A stretch of DNA of 64,000 nt from Aquamicrobium sp. Lineage in GTDB: Bacteria; Pseudomonadota; Alphaproteobacteria; Rhizobiales; Rhizobiaceae. The stretch is from NCBI RefSeq assembly GCF_023954335.1, contig NZ_JAMLIE010000001.1, positions 496,001 to 560,000 of the forward strand, read 5' to 3'. Each line of letters starts with the position of its first letter. Positions within the stretch are counted from its first letter, which is position 1. Under the pieces are notes generated by a model. It made no database searches. It had not been told where the DNA came from and worked only from the letters and a program-made list of their open reading frames with translations. Positions 1-8,095 of the stretch are shown piece by piece. The position numbers were made by a program, and so were the translations under genes.

Positions 1-38
1 AGGATTTTACCGCGCGCACGCAGCCGCTTGCGCCGGGC

Positions 39-710
39 TTGATCGCCGTGGCCGGCGAGCCGGCGCTGTGCGACCCGCGCGGTGCGCTGTTCCTGCCCGC
101 CCTGCGTCTTCTCGTCGTCTCCGACCTTCATCTGGAGAAGGGCTCGGCTGCGGCGCGGCAGGGCCGGCTCCTGCCGCCCTACGACACGCTGGCGACGCTC
201 GACCTGCTCACCGCCGTGATCGAGGCGCACAACCCGCGCATCGTCGTCAGCCTCGGCGACAGCTTCCACGACGACTGGGGGCCGGGGCGGATGCCGCCGC
301 CGTGGCGCGACCGGCTCGCCCGGCTGATGGCCGGCCGCGACTGGGTCTGGGTCGCCGGCAACCACGATCCCGCCCCGCCCGCCGGCCTGCCCGGCGATGT
401 CGCGCGGGGGATCGCCCTCGGGCCCTTGGCGTTGCGTCACGAGCCGGCGGCGGGCGGGCAGGAGGGCGAGATCGCCGGCCATCTCCATCCCGGCGCGATG
501 GTGGTGCAGCGTGGCCGGGCCGTGCGCAGGCGCTGCTTCGCCACCGACGGCATGCGGCTGGTCATGCCCGCCTTCGGCGCGTTCACCGGCGCGCTCAACG
601 TGCTCGATCCCGCCTATGACGGCCTGTTCCGGCGCGAGCGCCTCGTCGCCTATATGCTGGGCCCGGAGCGCGTCTACGCCGTCGCGGGCCGCCGGCTAAG
701 GCGCGGCTGA
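39..710 (+). CDS. pdeM: Ligase-associated DNA damage response endonuclease PdeM (start may lie upstream)
   Basis: Metallophosphoesterase of the PdeM family, which accompanies the LigC/LigD-linked Lhr-type helicase and exonuclease set of alphaproteobacteria. The calcineurin-like metal ligands are all visible: SDLH (D29, H31), GD (D74), GNHD (N108-D110), RHE (H134) and GHLHP (H148, H150). Length (223 aa from this start) fits the family. The annotated start is a TTG at 39, but the frame is open back to the first bases of the window (codons from position 3 continue without a stop), so the real start may be a little upstream or outside. The lhr-type helicase gene would be expected just upstream, off the window. 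Product is clear; start is not. Confidence 0.9.
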   Translation: MIAVAGEPALCDPRGALFLPALRLLVVSDLHLEKGSAAARQGRLLPPYDTLATLDLLTAVIEAHNPRIVVSLGDSFHDDWGPGRMPPPWRDRLARLMAGRDWVWVAGNHDPAPPAGLPGDVARGIALGPLALRHEPAAGGQEGEIAGHLHPGAMVVQRGRAVRRRCFATDGMRLVMPAFGAFTGALNVLDPAYDGLFRRERLVAYMLGPERVYAVAGRRLRRG

Positions 711-770
711 ACTGAAGCGTGTTGCGTCTTATCCACTCCGAAGGAGTGCGATCTTCGAGCGCCTGCGCCG

Positions 771-934
771 CCCCTCATCCGCCCTTCGGGCACCTTCTCC
801 CCGTGAACGGGGAGAAGGAATGCCGGCCGCAATTCCCGAAGGTTTTCTTGCCACGCATGCGATTGGCGAAAGCAGGGACGACAGCTCTCTTCTCCCCGTT
901 CACGGGGAGAAGGTGGCGGCAGCCGGATGAGGGG
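771..934. repeat. Rhizobial palindromic intergenic repeat (paired inverted arms)
   Basis: Two inverted copies of a roughly 46-bp unit face each other. The left arm at 771-818 begins CCCCTCATCCG and ends in a hairpin with 12-bp arms (793-804 and 807-818, loop GA). The right arm, about 889-934, holds the matching hairpin with 11-bp arms (889-899 and 902-912) and ends CGGATGAGGGG. About 70 bp of unique sequence separates them. The unit resembles the CTTCTCCCCG intergenic palindromes I know from Mesorhizobium, Rhizobium and Brucella relatives. It occupies most of the 267-bp gap between pdeM and the XRE regulator; small open frames inside it are not genes. Confidence 0.8.
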
Positions 935-977
935 CAGCGCGTGCGGAGCCGGTGATGCACATTGGGCGCAAGGCGCT

Positions 978-1646
978 TTAACCTCGTCCGCCGCCGCCCT
1001 GCGCGGACGGCTCGCGCAGCATGCCGTTGGTCAGGTCGCCTAGGTCGTCGCCGTCGACGCCGGCGCAGATGTTGAGGATCAGCGCGTCCTCGTCGCTGAC
1101 CGAGACATAGGCGTGGCCCATGCGGCCGTCGAAATAGACGCTGTCGCCGGCTTCCAGCCGGATCGGGGCGTAGAATTCGAGGTTCAGCTCCACCGCGCCC
1201 GAAATCACGTAGACGAACTCCTCGCCGGGATGACGCACGAGGTCGGGGAAGGCGTCGAGCGCGCGCGCGGTGATGCGGGCGAGCGTCGGGTCCATCAGCT
1301 TGTCGGTCAGCCGCATGGCGAAGGGCTCGTAGACATAGGTGCCGGTGGGATAGGCCCGCCGCTCGGCCGCGCGCGTCACGTCGATACGCCCGGCCGGGGC
1401 CTCGCTCGCCTGCCGCGCCGGCTCGCCCATCAGCGTCATCAGGTCGACGTCCAGCCCCCGCGCCAGCTTCAAGAGCACGTCATAGGTCGGCGACATGCGG
1501 TCGTTCTCGATCTTCGAGATGGTCGAGACCGCGAGGCCGGCGCGCCCGGCCACCTGCTTCAAGGTCATGCCCGCGCCCCGGCGCAGGCCGCGCAGATGCG
1601 GCCCGAAGGCGATGGATTCCGTCGATGAGGCGTCGCTGGCCGGCAT
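978..1646 (-). CDS. XRE-family transcriptional regulator with C-terminal cupin domain
   Basis: A 222-aa repressor-type protein: helix-turn-helix at about residues 12-70 (LKQVAGRAGLAVSTISKIE) followed by a cupin effector domain at about 140-205 (HPGEEFVYVISG, then LEAGDSVYFDG). This architecture is common in regulators of amino-acid and small-molecule catabolism, where the cupin senses the ligand. The ATG at 1646 is chosen because AGGATGA lies about 8 nt upstream; longer in-frame extensions would run into the AT-rich control region. It diverges from the TRAP operon starting at 1745, and the paired palindromes between them suggest it controls that operon and itself. Confidence 0.85.
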   Translation of the reverse strand: MPASDASSTESIAFGPHLRGLRRGAGMTLKQVAGRAGLAVSTISKIENDRMSPTYDVLLKLARGLDVDLMTLMGEPARQASEAPAGRIDVTRAAERRAYPTGTYVYEPFAMRLTDKLMDPTLARITARALDAFPDLVRHPGEEFVYVISGAVELNLEFYAPIRLEAGDSVYFDGRMGHAYVSVSDEDALILNICAGVDGDDLGDLTNGMLREPSAQGGGGRG

Positions 1647-1670
1647 GGAATCATCCTGCCATAACCGATA

Positions 1671-1718
1671 AATTTTACCATCGGAAAATTCGTTGACAAA
1701 ATTTTCTAATAGGAAAAT
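1671..1718. promoter_or_regulatory. Twin palindromic operators and promoter between xre and the TRAP operon
   Basis: Two similar palindromes sit in an AT-rich island. The first, 1671-1690, has outer arms AATTTT/AAAATT with TCGGAAAAT inside. The second, 1701-1718, is ATTTTC-TAATAG-GAAAAT with perfect 6-bp arms. Their centres are 29 bp apart. A TTGACA at 1693-1698 lies between them in the plus direction, so a bound protein would cover the promoter of the TRAP operon. The adjacent XRE-cupin protein is the natural ligand; this is inference from position and symmetry. Confidence 0.6.
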
Positions 1719-1744
1719 CCTAGGCACGAGGGGAGTGCCGCTTC

Positions 1745-3067
1745 ATGGCGTGGATCGCCGTCATCATCTTCGTGGCCCTGACGCTCGGCGGCGGCGCGGC
1801 CATCGCCTATGTCACCGGCGCGGCGGCGGTGCTGAGCTTCCTCGCCGCCGACCAGGCGCGGCATCTGGCGATCCTGCCGCAGCGTGTGCTGAGCCAGCTC
1901 GACGTCTTTACCTTCCTCGCCATGCCGCTGTTCATCCTCGCCGGCGAGCTGATGAGCCGCGGCGGCATCACCCGGGCGCTGATCGACCTCGCCATGCTGA
2001 TCGTCGGCCGCTTCCGCGGCGGGCTCGGCCACGTCAACGTTGCCACCGCCATCTTCATGTCGGCGATGTCGGGCTCGGCGGTGGCCGACGCGGCCGCGAC
2101 CACCAGCGCGCTGGTGCCGGAGATGCGCAAGCGCGGCTATCCGGCCGAATACGCCACGGCGCTCACTGCCGCCTCCTCGGTGCTCGGGCCGCTGATCCCG
2201 CCCTCGATCGTCATGATCTTCTACGGCGCGCTGATGAACGTGTCGGTGGCGGCGCTGTTCGCCGGCGGCATCCTGCCCGGCCTCTTCGTCGCCGCCGGCC
2301 TCTTCGCCTACAACGCCTGGGCCGCGCGGCGCTACGACCTGCCCGGCGGCCGCGACATGGAGATGCCGCCCGTGGCGCTGACGCTCTACAAGGCGCTGCC
2401 GGCGCTGACGGTGCCGGCGATCATGCTCGGCGGCATCGTCTTCGGCGTGGTGACGCCCACCGAGGCGGCGGCGCTCGCCGTGGTCATCGCCGTGCTGACC
2501 GGGGCGGTCTATGCCTTCATGCAGCCCGGCGCGACGGCGGCGCAGGCGATGCGCGACCTTTCCGGCCATGTCGGCGCGGCGCTCGAGCGCGCCGCGATCC
2601 TGACCGGGGCGATCTTCGTCATCCTCTTCGCCGCCGCCATCTTCGGCTATCTGGTGGCGATCCAGAACCTGCCGCAGCAGATCGCGGCGATCATCGAGGC
2701 GGTCGGCATAAGCGGCGTCGGCTATCTCCTCGTCATCACCCTGTTCTTCCTTTTCGTCGGCATGGTGATGGACAACATGATGGCGATGGTGCTGCTGGTG
2801 CCGCTGCTCGTCCCGGCGGCCATCGCCGGCGGCGCCGACCCGGTGCATGTCGGCGTCGTCGTCTGCCTCAATCTTACCATCGGCCTGATCTCGCCGCCGG
2901 TCGGCGGGGTGCTGATGGTCGTCTCGGCGATGAGCGGCGTCAGCTATCTCAGGCTCGCCCGGGCCGTCGTGCCGCTGTTCGTCCTTCTCGTCATCATGCT
3001 CTTCATCCTGGTGCTGGTGCCGGAGATCACGCTCTACATTCCAAGGCAGGCCGGATTCGTGACCTGA
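1745..3067 (+). CDS. dctM: TRAP transporter large permease subunit (DctM family)
   Basis: 440-aa integral membrane protein, the main ion-coupled channel of a tripartite ATP-independent periplasmic transporter. It is hydrophobic throughout, about 12 membrane segments, with family motifs FLAMPLFILAGELM near residue 60, GSAVADAAAT near 110 and VIPPSIVMIFYG-like LIPPSIVMIFYG near 155. It is the first gene of an operon of seven genes. The order M-P-Q is unusual; P-Q-M is the common arrangement. Gap to dctP is 31 bp with a clear AGGGGAA ribosome site. Confidence 0.92.
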   Translation: MAWIAVIIFVALTLGGGAAIAYVTGAAAVLSFLAADQARHLAILPQRVLSQLDVFTFLAMPLFILAGELMSRGGITRALIDLAMLIVGRFRGGLGHVNVATAIFMSAMSGSAVADAAATTSALVPEMRKRGYPAEYATALTAASSVLGPLIPPSIVMIFYGALMNVSVAALFAGGILPGLFVAAGLFAYNAWAARRYDLPGGRDMEMPPVALTLYKALPALTVPAIMLGGIVFGVVTPTEAAALAVVIAVLTGAVYAFMQPGATAAQAMRDLSGHVGAALERAAILTGAIFVILFAAAIFGYLVAIQNLPQQIAAIIEAVGISGVGYLLVITLFFLFVGMVMDNMMAMVLLVPLLVPAAIAGGADPVHVGVVVCLNLTIGLISPPVGGVLMVVSAMSGVSYLRLARAVVPLFVLLVIMLFILVLVPEITLYIPRQAGFVT

Positions 3068-3098
3068 ACAGCGATCCGGAGAAAAAAGGGGAATCCTG

Positions 3099-4094
3099 AT
3101 GAAAACGACATCGAGACTGATGCTTGGCGCGGCGTTCCTCGCCGCTTCGTTCGCGGGCGGCGCTTCGACCGCTTCCGCCGAGGAGATCCGCATCGCGGTG
3201 GGCTGCCCGGCGGTGCCGGTCTGCGCCGACTGGGTGTTCGCCGAGGACCTCGCGGCGAAGCTGAAGGAGCAGGGGCTGGAAGCCTCCGTCCATGTCGGCG
3301 GCGCGCTCGGCAAGGACCCCGAGCTCGTCGACCAGCTGGCGCAGGGGCTGCTCCAGTTCGGCGTCACCAATTTCGTGATGATCAACGAGATCGACCCGCG
3401 CGTGCAGGGCTTCATCGCGCCCTACATGTTCGACGACATGGCGCACATGTTCCGCGCCCTCGACGAGACCGACCTTCTCGCCTCGATCGACGAGAACATG
3501 CGCAAGCAGGGCGTGCGCATCGCCGCGCTGACCGGGCTCGGCGGCACGGTCGGCATCTTCAACTCCAAGAAGACGATCAACTCGCTGGCCGACCTCGAAG
3601 GCATGCGCATCCGCGCCATCGACGCCACCCAGACCAAGCTGATCGAGGAATGGGGGGCGTCGTCGGTGGTCATCGACATGCCGGAATTCATGACCGGGCT
3701 TCAGCAGGGCATGGTCGACGGCTACGTCAACCCGCCGGTGGTGGCGCTGATCTTCCAGCACACCGACTACCTGAAGTTCTACACCGATGCCGGCTCCGGC
3801 ACGCCGTTCCGCTCGGCCCTGATGTCGAACGACTGGTACGAGGGCCTCTCCGACGAGGACCGCGCCAAGGTCGACGCCGCCATCGACACGGCCAAGCAGA
3901 ACAACCGCGCCTGGACCGAGGCCGCCGCGCAGAAGGAGCTGGAGCAGCTTCGCGAGCGCGGCGTCGAGGTGACGGCGCTGACGCCGGAGGCGCGCGCCGA
4001 GTTCGTCGAGCGCTCCAAGAAGGCGTGGCCGAGCCTGATGCCGGCCGAGGCGATCGACGCCTTCCTCGCCGCCGCCGAGCAGACGCGGCGATGA
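3099..4094 (+). CDS. dctP: TRAP transporter substrate-binding protein (DctP family)
   Basis: 331-aa periplasmic solute receptor with a signal peptide of about 27 residues ending ASAEE. The family signature is present: LGKDPELVDQLAQGLLQFG, then GMRIRAIDATQTKLIEEWGAS and MPEFMTGLQQGMVDGYVNP. Arg in GMRIRA normally contacts a substrate carboxylate, so an organic acid or amino acid is likely. Two cysteines close to the mature N-terminus (VGCPAVPVCADW) are uncommon in the family and could form a disulfide. The stop overlaps the dctQ start by 4 bp. Linked enzymes suggest a D-amino acid or derivative as ligand. Confidence 0.9.
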   Translation: MKTTSRLMLGAAFLAASFAGGASTASAEEIRIAVGCPAVPVCADWVFAEDLAAKLKEQGLEASVHVGGALGKDPELVDQLAQGLLQFGVTNFVMINEIDPRVQGFIAPYMFDDMAHMFRALDETDLLASIDENMRKQGVRIAALTGLGGTVGIFNSKKTINSLADLEGMRIRAIDATQTKLIEEWGASSVVIDMPEFMTGLQQGMVDGYVNPPVVALIFQHTDYLKFYTDAGSGTPFRSALMSNDWYEGLSDEDRAKVDAAIDTAKQNNRAWTEAAAQKELEQLRERGVEVTALTPEARAEFVERSKKAWPSLMPAEAIDAFLAAAEQTRR

Positions 4095-4624
4095 CACGGG
4101 CGGGCCATGCCGTGGCGACGCTGAGCAATGGGCTGGACCGCGTCTGCCTGCTGCTCGCCAAGGCGGCGCTCGTCGGCATGGTCTGCGTCATCATGCTCCA
4201 GGTCGTCTCGCGCTACGGCCTGCGCCAGCCGCCGGCCTGGACCGAGGAGCTCGCCCGCTACCTGATGGTCTGGGGCGGGCTGCTCGGGGCGACGGCGGCT
4301 TTCCGCCGCGCCGCCGACCCGGCCATCGTGCGCATCGACGAGCGCGCCGCCGGCACGCGGCCGTGCCTCGCGCGGCTGGCGGTGGCGCTGACGGCGGTCG
4401 TCTTCGTCGGGCCGATCCTCTATTTCTCCTTCGTCGGGCCGAATTTCGATCTCTCGCGCGGCTTCGTCATGCGCATGGCCGCGCGCACCTCGCCGGGACT
4501 CGGCGTCAATCTCGGCTTCATCGCCGCCGCCATCCCCACCGTCTGCGCCATCCTCCTGATCCATGCCGCGGCGCGGGTTCTCGACGGCCCCCTGGCGCGG
4601 CCGGACCAGGAGCAGGCCGGATGA
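4091..4624 (+). CDS. dctQ: TRAP transporter small permease subunit (DctQ family)
   Basis: 177-aa membrane protein with about four hydrophobic segments and the DctQ hallmark near the N-terminus (VISRYxxxxPPAWTEELARYLMVW; here VVSRYGLRQPPAWTEELARY). It pairs with the DctM subunit. The ATG at 4091 overlaps the dctP stop (ATGA), and its own stop overlaps the next ATG at 4621, which supports translational coupling and fixes the start. Confidence 0.9.
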   Translation: MTRAGHAVATLSNGLDRVCLLLAKAALVGMVCVIMLQVVSRYGLRQPPAWTEELARYLMVWGGLLGATAAFRRAADPAIVRIDERAAGTRPCLARLAVALTAVVFVGPILYFSFVGPNFDLSRGFVMRMAARTSPGLGVNLGFIAAAIPTVCAILLIHAAARVLDGPLARPDQEQAG

Positions 4625-5775
4625 GCGCGGGCGACGAACGAGCCGATGTGATCGTCATCGGCGCCGGCATCGCCGGGGCCTCCGTCGCGGCGGAACTGGC
4701 GGGAGCCTGCCGCGTCGTCCTCCTCGAGCGCGAGGCCCAGCCCGGCTACCACACCACCGGCCGCTCGGCCGCGCTCTATTCGCCGACCTACGGCCCCGCG
4801 CCGATCCGGGCGCTGACGCGCGCCTCGGCCGGCTTCTTCGACGCGCCGCCGCCGGGCTTCGCCGCCGCCCCGCTGCTTCGCCCGCGCAAGGTGCTGACCG
4901 TGGCGAGCGCCGAGCGCGTCGATGCGCTCGCCGCGAGCTTCAGGGAATTGAGCGCCCGCGCCGATGTCGAGATGCTGTCCGGCGAAGCGGCGCGCGCAAT
5001 GATGCCGCTGCTGCGGCCCGAGCATTCGGCCGCCGCCATGATGGAGAATGACGGGGCCGACATCGACGTTCACGCGCTGCATCACGGCTATCTGCGCCGG
5101 ATGAAGGAAAAGGGCGGCCGGCTCGTCGCCCCGGCCGGGGTGCGGGCGCTGGCGCGCGAGCGCGACGGCTGGCGGGTGGAGACGCAAGGCGGCGTCTGGC
5201 GCGCGCCGGTCGTCGTCAATGCCGCCGGCGCGTGGGCCGACGAGGTCGCCGCCCTTGCCGGCGTCGCGGAAATCGGCCTGACGCCGAAGCGGCGCACGGC
5301 GATGATGATCGACGGGCCGGGCGGCCGCGTCGACGATGGCTGGCCGATGGTCGTCGATGTCGACGAGGCGTTCTACCTGAAGCCGGATGCCGGGCGTCTG
5401 CTCGTCTCGCCGGCCGACGAGACGCCGAGCCCGCCCTGCGACGCGCAGCCGGAGGAGATCGACGTCGCCATCTGCATCGACCGCATCGAGCACGCGTTCG
5501 AGATCGAGGTGAAGCGCGTGCTGAACAAATGGGCCGGCCTGCGCAGCTTCGTCGCCGACAAGGCCCCGGTCGTCGGCTTCGCGCCCGGCGCCGGCGGCTT
5601 CTTCTGGCTGGCGGGGCAGGGCGGCTATGGCATCCAGTCCGCTCCGGCCGTGTCGCGGCTGGCGGCGGCGCTCGTCCTCGGCCGGCCGGTGCCTGACGAC
5701 ATCGCCGCCGAGGGCCTCGACCTTGCTTCCGTCTCGCCCGCCCGCGCCGGCCTTTCCCCGGAGAATCCGCGATGA
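4621..5775 (+). CDS. FAD-dependent D-amino-acid dehydrogenase, DauA-like
   Basis: 384-aa DAO-family flavoprotein. The N-terminal dinucleotide motif GAGIAG is at residues 14-19, with the ribose-binding Glu36. Diagnostic stretches match Pseudomonas D-arginine dehydrogenase DauA: GYHTTGRSAALY, GADIDVHALHHGYLR, PKRR, FYLKPDAG, WAGLRSFVAD and GGYGIQ. The active-site lid Tyr of DauA (Tyr53) appears conserved in SPTYG. The Glu of DauA that holds the guanidinium group (Glu87, recalled from the literature) aligns with Val in PRKVL here, so D-arginine is probably not the best substrate. It likely oxidises a D-amino acid to the 2-oxo acid, passing electrons to the respiratory chain. It is coupled to both neighbours by ATGA overlaps. 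Confidence 0.82.
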   Translation: MSAGDERADVIVIGAGIAGASVAAELAGACRVVLLEREAQPGYHTTGRSAALYSPTYGPAPIRALTRASAGFFDAPPPGFAAAPLLRPRKVLTVASAERVDALAASFRELSARADVEMLSGEAARAMMPLLRPEHSAAAMMENDGADIDVHALHHGYLRRMKEKGGRLVAPAGVRALARERDGWRVETQGGVWRAPVVVNAAGAWADEVAALAGVAEIGLTPKRRTAMMIDGPGGRVDDGWPMVVDVDEAFYLKPDAGRLLVSPADETPSPPCDAQPEEIDVAICIDRIEHAFEIEVKRVLNKWAGLRSFVADKAPVVGFAPGAGGFFWLAGQGGYGIQSAPAVSRLAAALVLGRPVPDDIAAEGLDLASVSPARAGLSPENPR

Positions 5776-7226
5776 AGCTGTTCATGGCCGGTCTCGCCAC
5801 CGAGACCAACTCGTTCTCGCCGCTGCCGACCGGCATGCTGAGCTTCGAGGAAGGCGGCATCGACCACGGCGACACGACGACGAAGCCGCTGCAATACTGG
5901 ACCGCGCCGCTGCACATCTGGCGCAAGGCCGCCGAGGAACGCGGCTGGGCGGTGGCGGAAGGGCTGATGGCGGTCGCCCAGCCGGCCGGCCCGACCGTGC
6001 GCGCGACCTACGAGGCGCTGCGCGACGAAATCCTCGACGGCCTGCGCGCGGCGATGCCGGTCGACATCGTGCTCCTGGCGCTGCACGGCGCGATGATCGC
6101 CGACGGCTACGACGATTGCGAGGGCGACCTGATCGCCCGCTGCCGCGAGATCGCCGGCGACAGGGCCGTCATCGGCGGCCTGCTCGACCCGCATTCGCAC
6201 CTGACCGAGGCGATGCTGGACAGGGCGAGCCTCCTCGTTCCCTACAAGGAATACCCGCATGTCGACGTGCCGGACCGCGCCCGCGACCTGTTCCGGCTGG
6301 CGGCGGAGACGGCGCAAGGCAGCATCAGGCCGGTGATGCGCGACCACGACTGCCGCATCGTCTGCGCCATGCACACGCCCTACGAGCCGATGCGCGGCTT
6401 CGTCGACGCGATGAGCGCGCGCGAGGGCCGGGACGGCGTGCTGTCCGCCTCGCTGATCCACGGCTTCCCATGGGGCGACCATCCGCGCTGCGGCGCGCGC
6501 AGCCTCGTCATCTGCGACGGCGACGCGGCGAAGGCCGAACGGATCGCAGCCGAGCTGGCGGAGCAGCTTTTCGCCATCCGCCACGGCCTCAACCGGCCGC
6601 ATCCCGACATCGACGCCGCGCTCGACCGGGCGCTGGCCAGCCCGGCCGGGCCGGTGGTGCTCGCCGATGTCGCCGACAATGCCGGCGGCGGCGCGCCGGG
6701 CGACGCCACCTTCCTGCTCGACGCGATCCTGAAGCGCGGCATCGACCGCGCCGTCGTCGGCATCATCTGGGACCCGATGGCGATGCGCATCTGCCGCGAG
6801 GCGGGCGAGGGCGCGAGGCTGAACTTGAGGCTCGGCGGCAAGCATGGGCCGATGTCGGGCGACCCGCTCGACCTCGACGTGGCCGTCCGGCGGCTGGCGA
6901 GCGACCTGACCCAGCGCTTCGGCGAGCTGCCGATCCCGCTCGGCCACATGGCGTGGCTCGAATGCGGCGGCGTCGACATCGTCGTCAACGACCTGCGCAC
7001 CCAGACCTTCCATCCGGAAGCCTATACCGGACTCGGCATCGACCTTGCCGCGCGCCGGCTGGTCTGCGTGAAGTCCTCGCAGCATTTCCATGCCGGCTTC
7101 GCGCCCATCGCCGCCGAGGTGATCCACGTCGCCACGCCCGGCTCGATCACGCCCGACTACGCCAACATCCCCTATCGCAACCGCGCGCCTGACTACTGGC
7201 CGAAAGTGGAAGACCCGTTCGCATGA
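5772..7226 (+). CDS. M81 family metallopeptidase (MlrC-like)
   Basis: 484-aa protein covering both halves of the family: an N-terminal M81 domain (AGLATETNSFSP at the start, LALHGAM near residue 105, GGLLDPHSH near 137) and a C-terminal MlrC domain (VLADVADNAGGGAPGDAT, then the tail SSQHFHAGFAPIA). MlrC (microcystinase C) cleaves amide bonds in linear peptides containing unusual or D residues. Relatives occur in many rhizobial operons beside ABC or TRAP transporters. Here it may release or trim the D-amino acid taken up by the TRAP system. The actual substrate is unknown. Confidence 0.85.
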   Translation: MKLFMAGLATETNSFSPLPTGMLSFEEGGIDHGDTTTKPLQYWTAPLHIWRKAAEERGWAVAEGLMAVAQPAGPTVRATYEALRDEILDGLRAAMPVDIVLLALHGAMIADGYDDCEGDLIARCREIAGDRAVIGGLLDPHSHLTEAMLDRASLLVPYKEYPHVDVPDRARDLFRLAAETAQGSIRPVMRDHDCRIVCAMHTPYEPMRGFVDAMSAREGRDGVLSASLIHGFPWGDHPRCGARSLVICDGDAAKAERIAAELAEQLFAIRHGLNRPHPDIDAALDRALASPAGPVVLADVADNAGGGAPGDATFLLDAILKRGIDRAVVGIIWDPMAMRICREAGEGARLNLRLGGKHGPMSGDPLDLDVAVRRLASDLTQRFGELPIPLGHMAWLECGGVDIVVNDLRTQTFHPEAYTGLGIDLAARRLVCVKSSQHFHAGFAPIAAEVIHVATPGSITPDYANIPYRNRAPDYWPKVEDPFA

Positions 7227-8095
7227 CCCCCGTTCGCATGAGCAATGCCCTGATCGCATCGAGAGACCGCTTCGCGGCGGACAACCCGGAAGAGCGCGTC
7301 GTCCTCAACGGCCGCGAATGGGGCGTGGTCGACACCGGCGGCGCGGGGCCGGCTCTGCTGCTCATCCCCGGCACGCTCGGGCGCGGCGACATCTTCTGGC
7401 AGCAGATCGAGGCGCTGCGCGCCCGCGCCCGCATCCTCGCCGTCACCTATCCGGCCACCGGCGGCGTCGCGGAGTGGGCCGACGATCTGGCGCTGCTCAT
7501 GGACCAGCGCGGCATCGGCAGGGCGACGGTGCTCGGCTCCTCGCTCGGCGGCTATCTGGCGCAGTACATGGCGGCGGTCCATGCCCAGCGGGTGGAGCGG
7601 CTGATCGCGGCCAACACGCTGTGCTCGGTGGCGCTGGTCCGCCAGGTGCCGCCCTACAGCTCGGACCTCGACGCCGGCCCGATCGGCGAGCTGCGCGACG
7701 GCTTCGGCAAGGGCCTCAACGCGTGGGCAGCGACCCATCCCGAGCAGGCCGACCTCGTCGCGCTGCTCTTGGCCGAGGTCGGCGGCCGCATCCCCGAGCC
7801 GGAGCTGCGCACCCGCCTCAACGGCATCAAGCGCGCGCCGGACCTTCCCGCCGTCGCCCTGCCGGCCGAGCGTATCGTCACCGTCGAGGCGCAGGACGAC
7901 CCGCTGATCCCGCCCTTCATGCGCGAGGAGGTGCGGGCGAAGCTGAAGCCGTCCGTCGCCTACCGCTTCGAGACCGGCGGCCACTTCCCCTACGCCGCGC
8001 GGCCGGCGCTCTACACCGCGATGTTGGAAGAACAGCTCGGCCTCGTCCCCGCCGGCACGAGCGAATGGGGCGGCGGCGAGGTGCGCGCGCGATGA
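7223..8095 (+). CDS. Alpha/beta hydrolase (maspardin-like)
   Basis: 290-aa alpha/beta hydrolase. The nucleophile elbow GSSLGG gives Ser107, an acid is likely in VEAQDDPLIPP near residue 225, and the His lies in TGGHFPYA near 255. GSSLGGYLAQY matches the maspardin/ACG-type subgroup. It is a cytoplasmic esterase or amidase of unknown substrate. The first ATG (7223) overlaps the M81 stop; a second ATG at 7238 is possible. Being inside the TRAP/D-amino-acid operon, it may hydrolyse an ester or amide of the imported compound. Confidence 0.8.
   Translation: MTPVRMSNALIASRDRFAADNPEERVVLNGREWGVVDTGGAGPALLLIPGTLGRGDIFWQQIEALRARARILAVTYPATGGVAEWADDLALLMDQRGIGRATVLGSSLGGYLAQYMAAVHAQRVERLIAANTLCSVALVRQVPPYSSDLDAGPIGELRDGFGKGLNAWAATHPEQADLVALLLAEVGGRIPEPELRTRLNGIKRAPDLPAVALPAERIVTVEAQDDPLIPPFMREEVRAKLKPSVAYRFETGGHFPYAARPALYTAMLEEQLGLVPAGTSEWGGGEVRAR

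Noticed and set aside
719..960. Small open frames inside the intergenic repeat (both strands)
   Set aside because: They arise from the palindromic repeat units; no ribosome site or family match.
1691..1724. A full sigma-70 promoter (TTGACA plus -10) for the TRAP operon
   Set aside because: TTGACA is clear, but no convincing TATAAT-like hexamer lies 16-18 bp downstream; only the -35 element and palindromes are reported.
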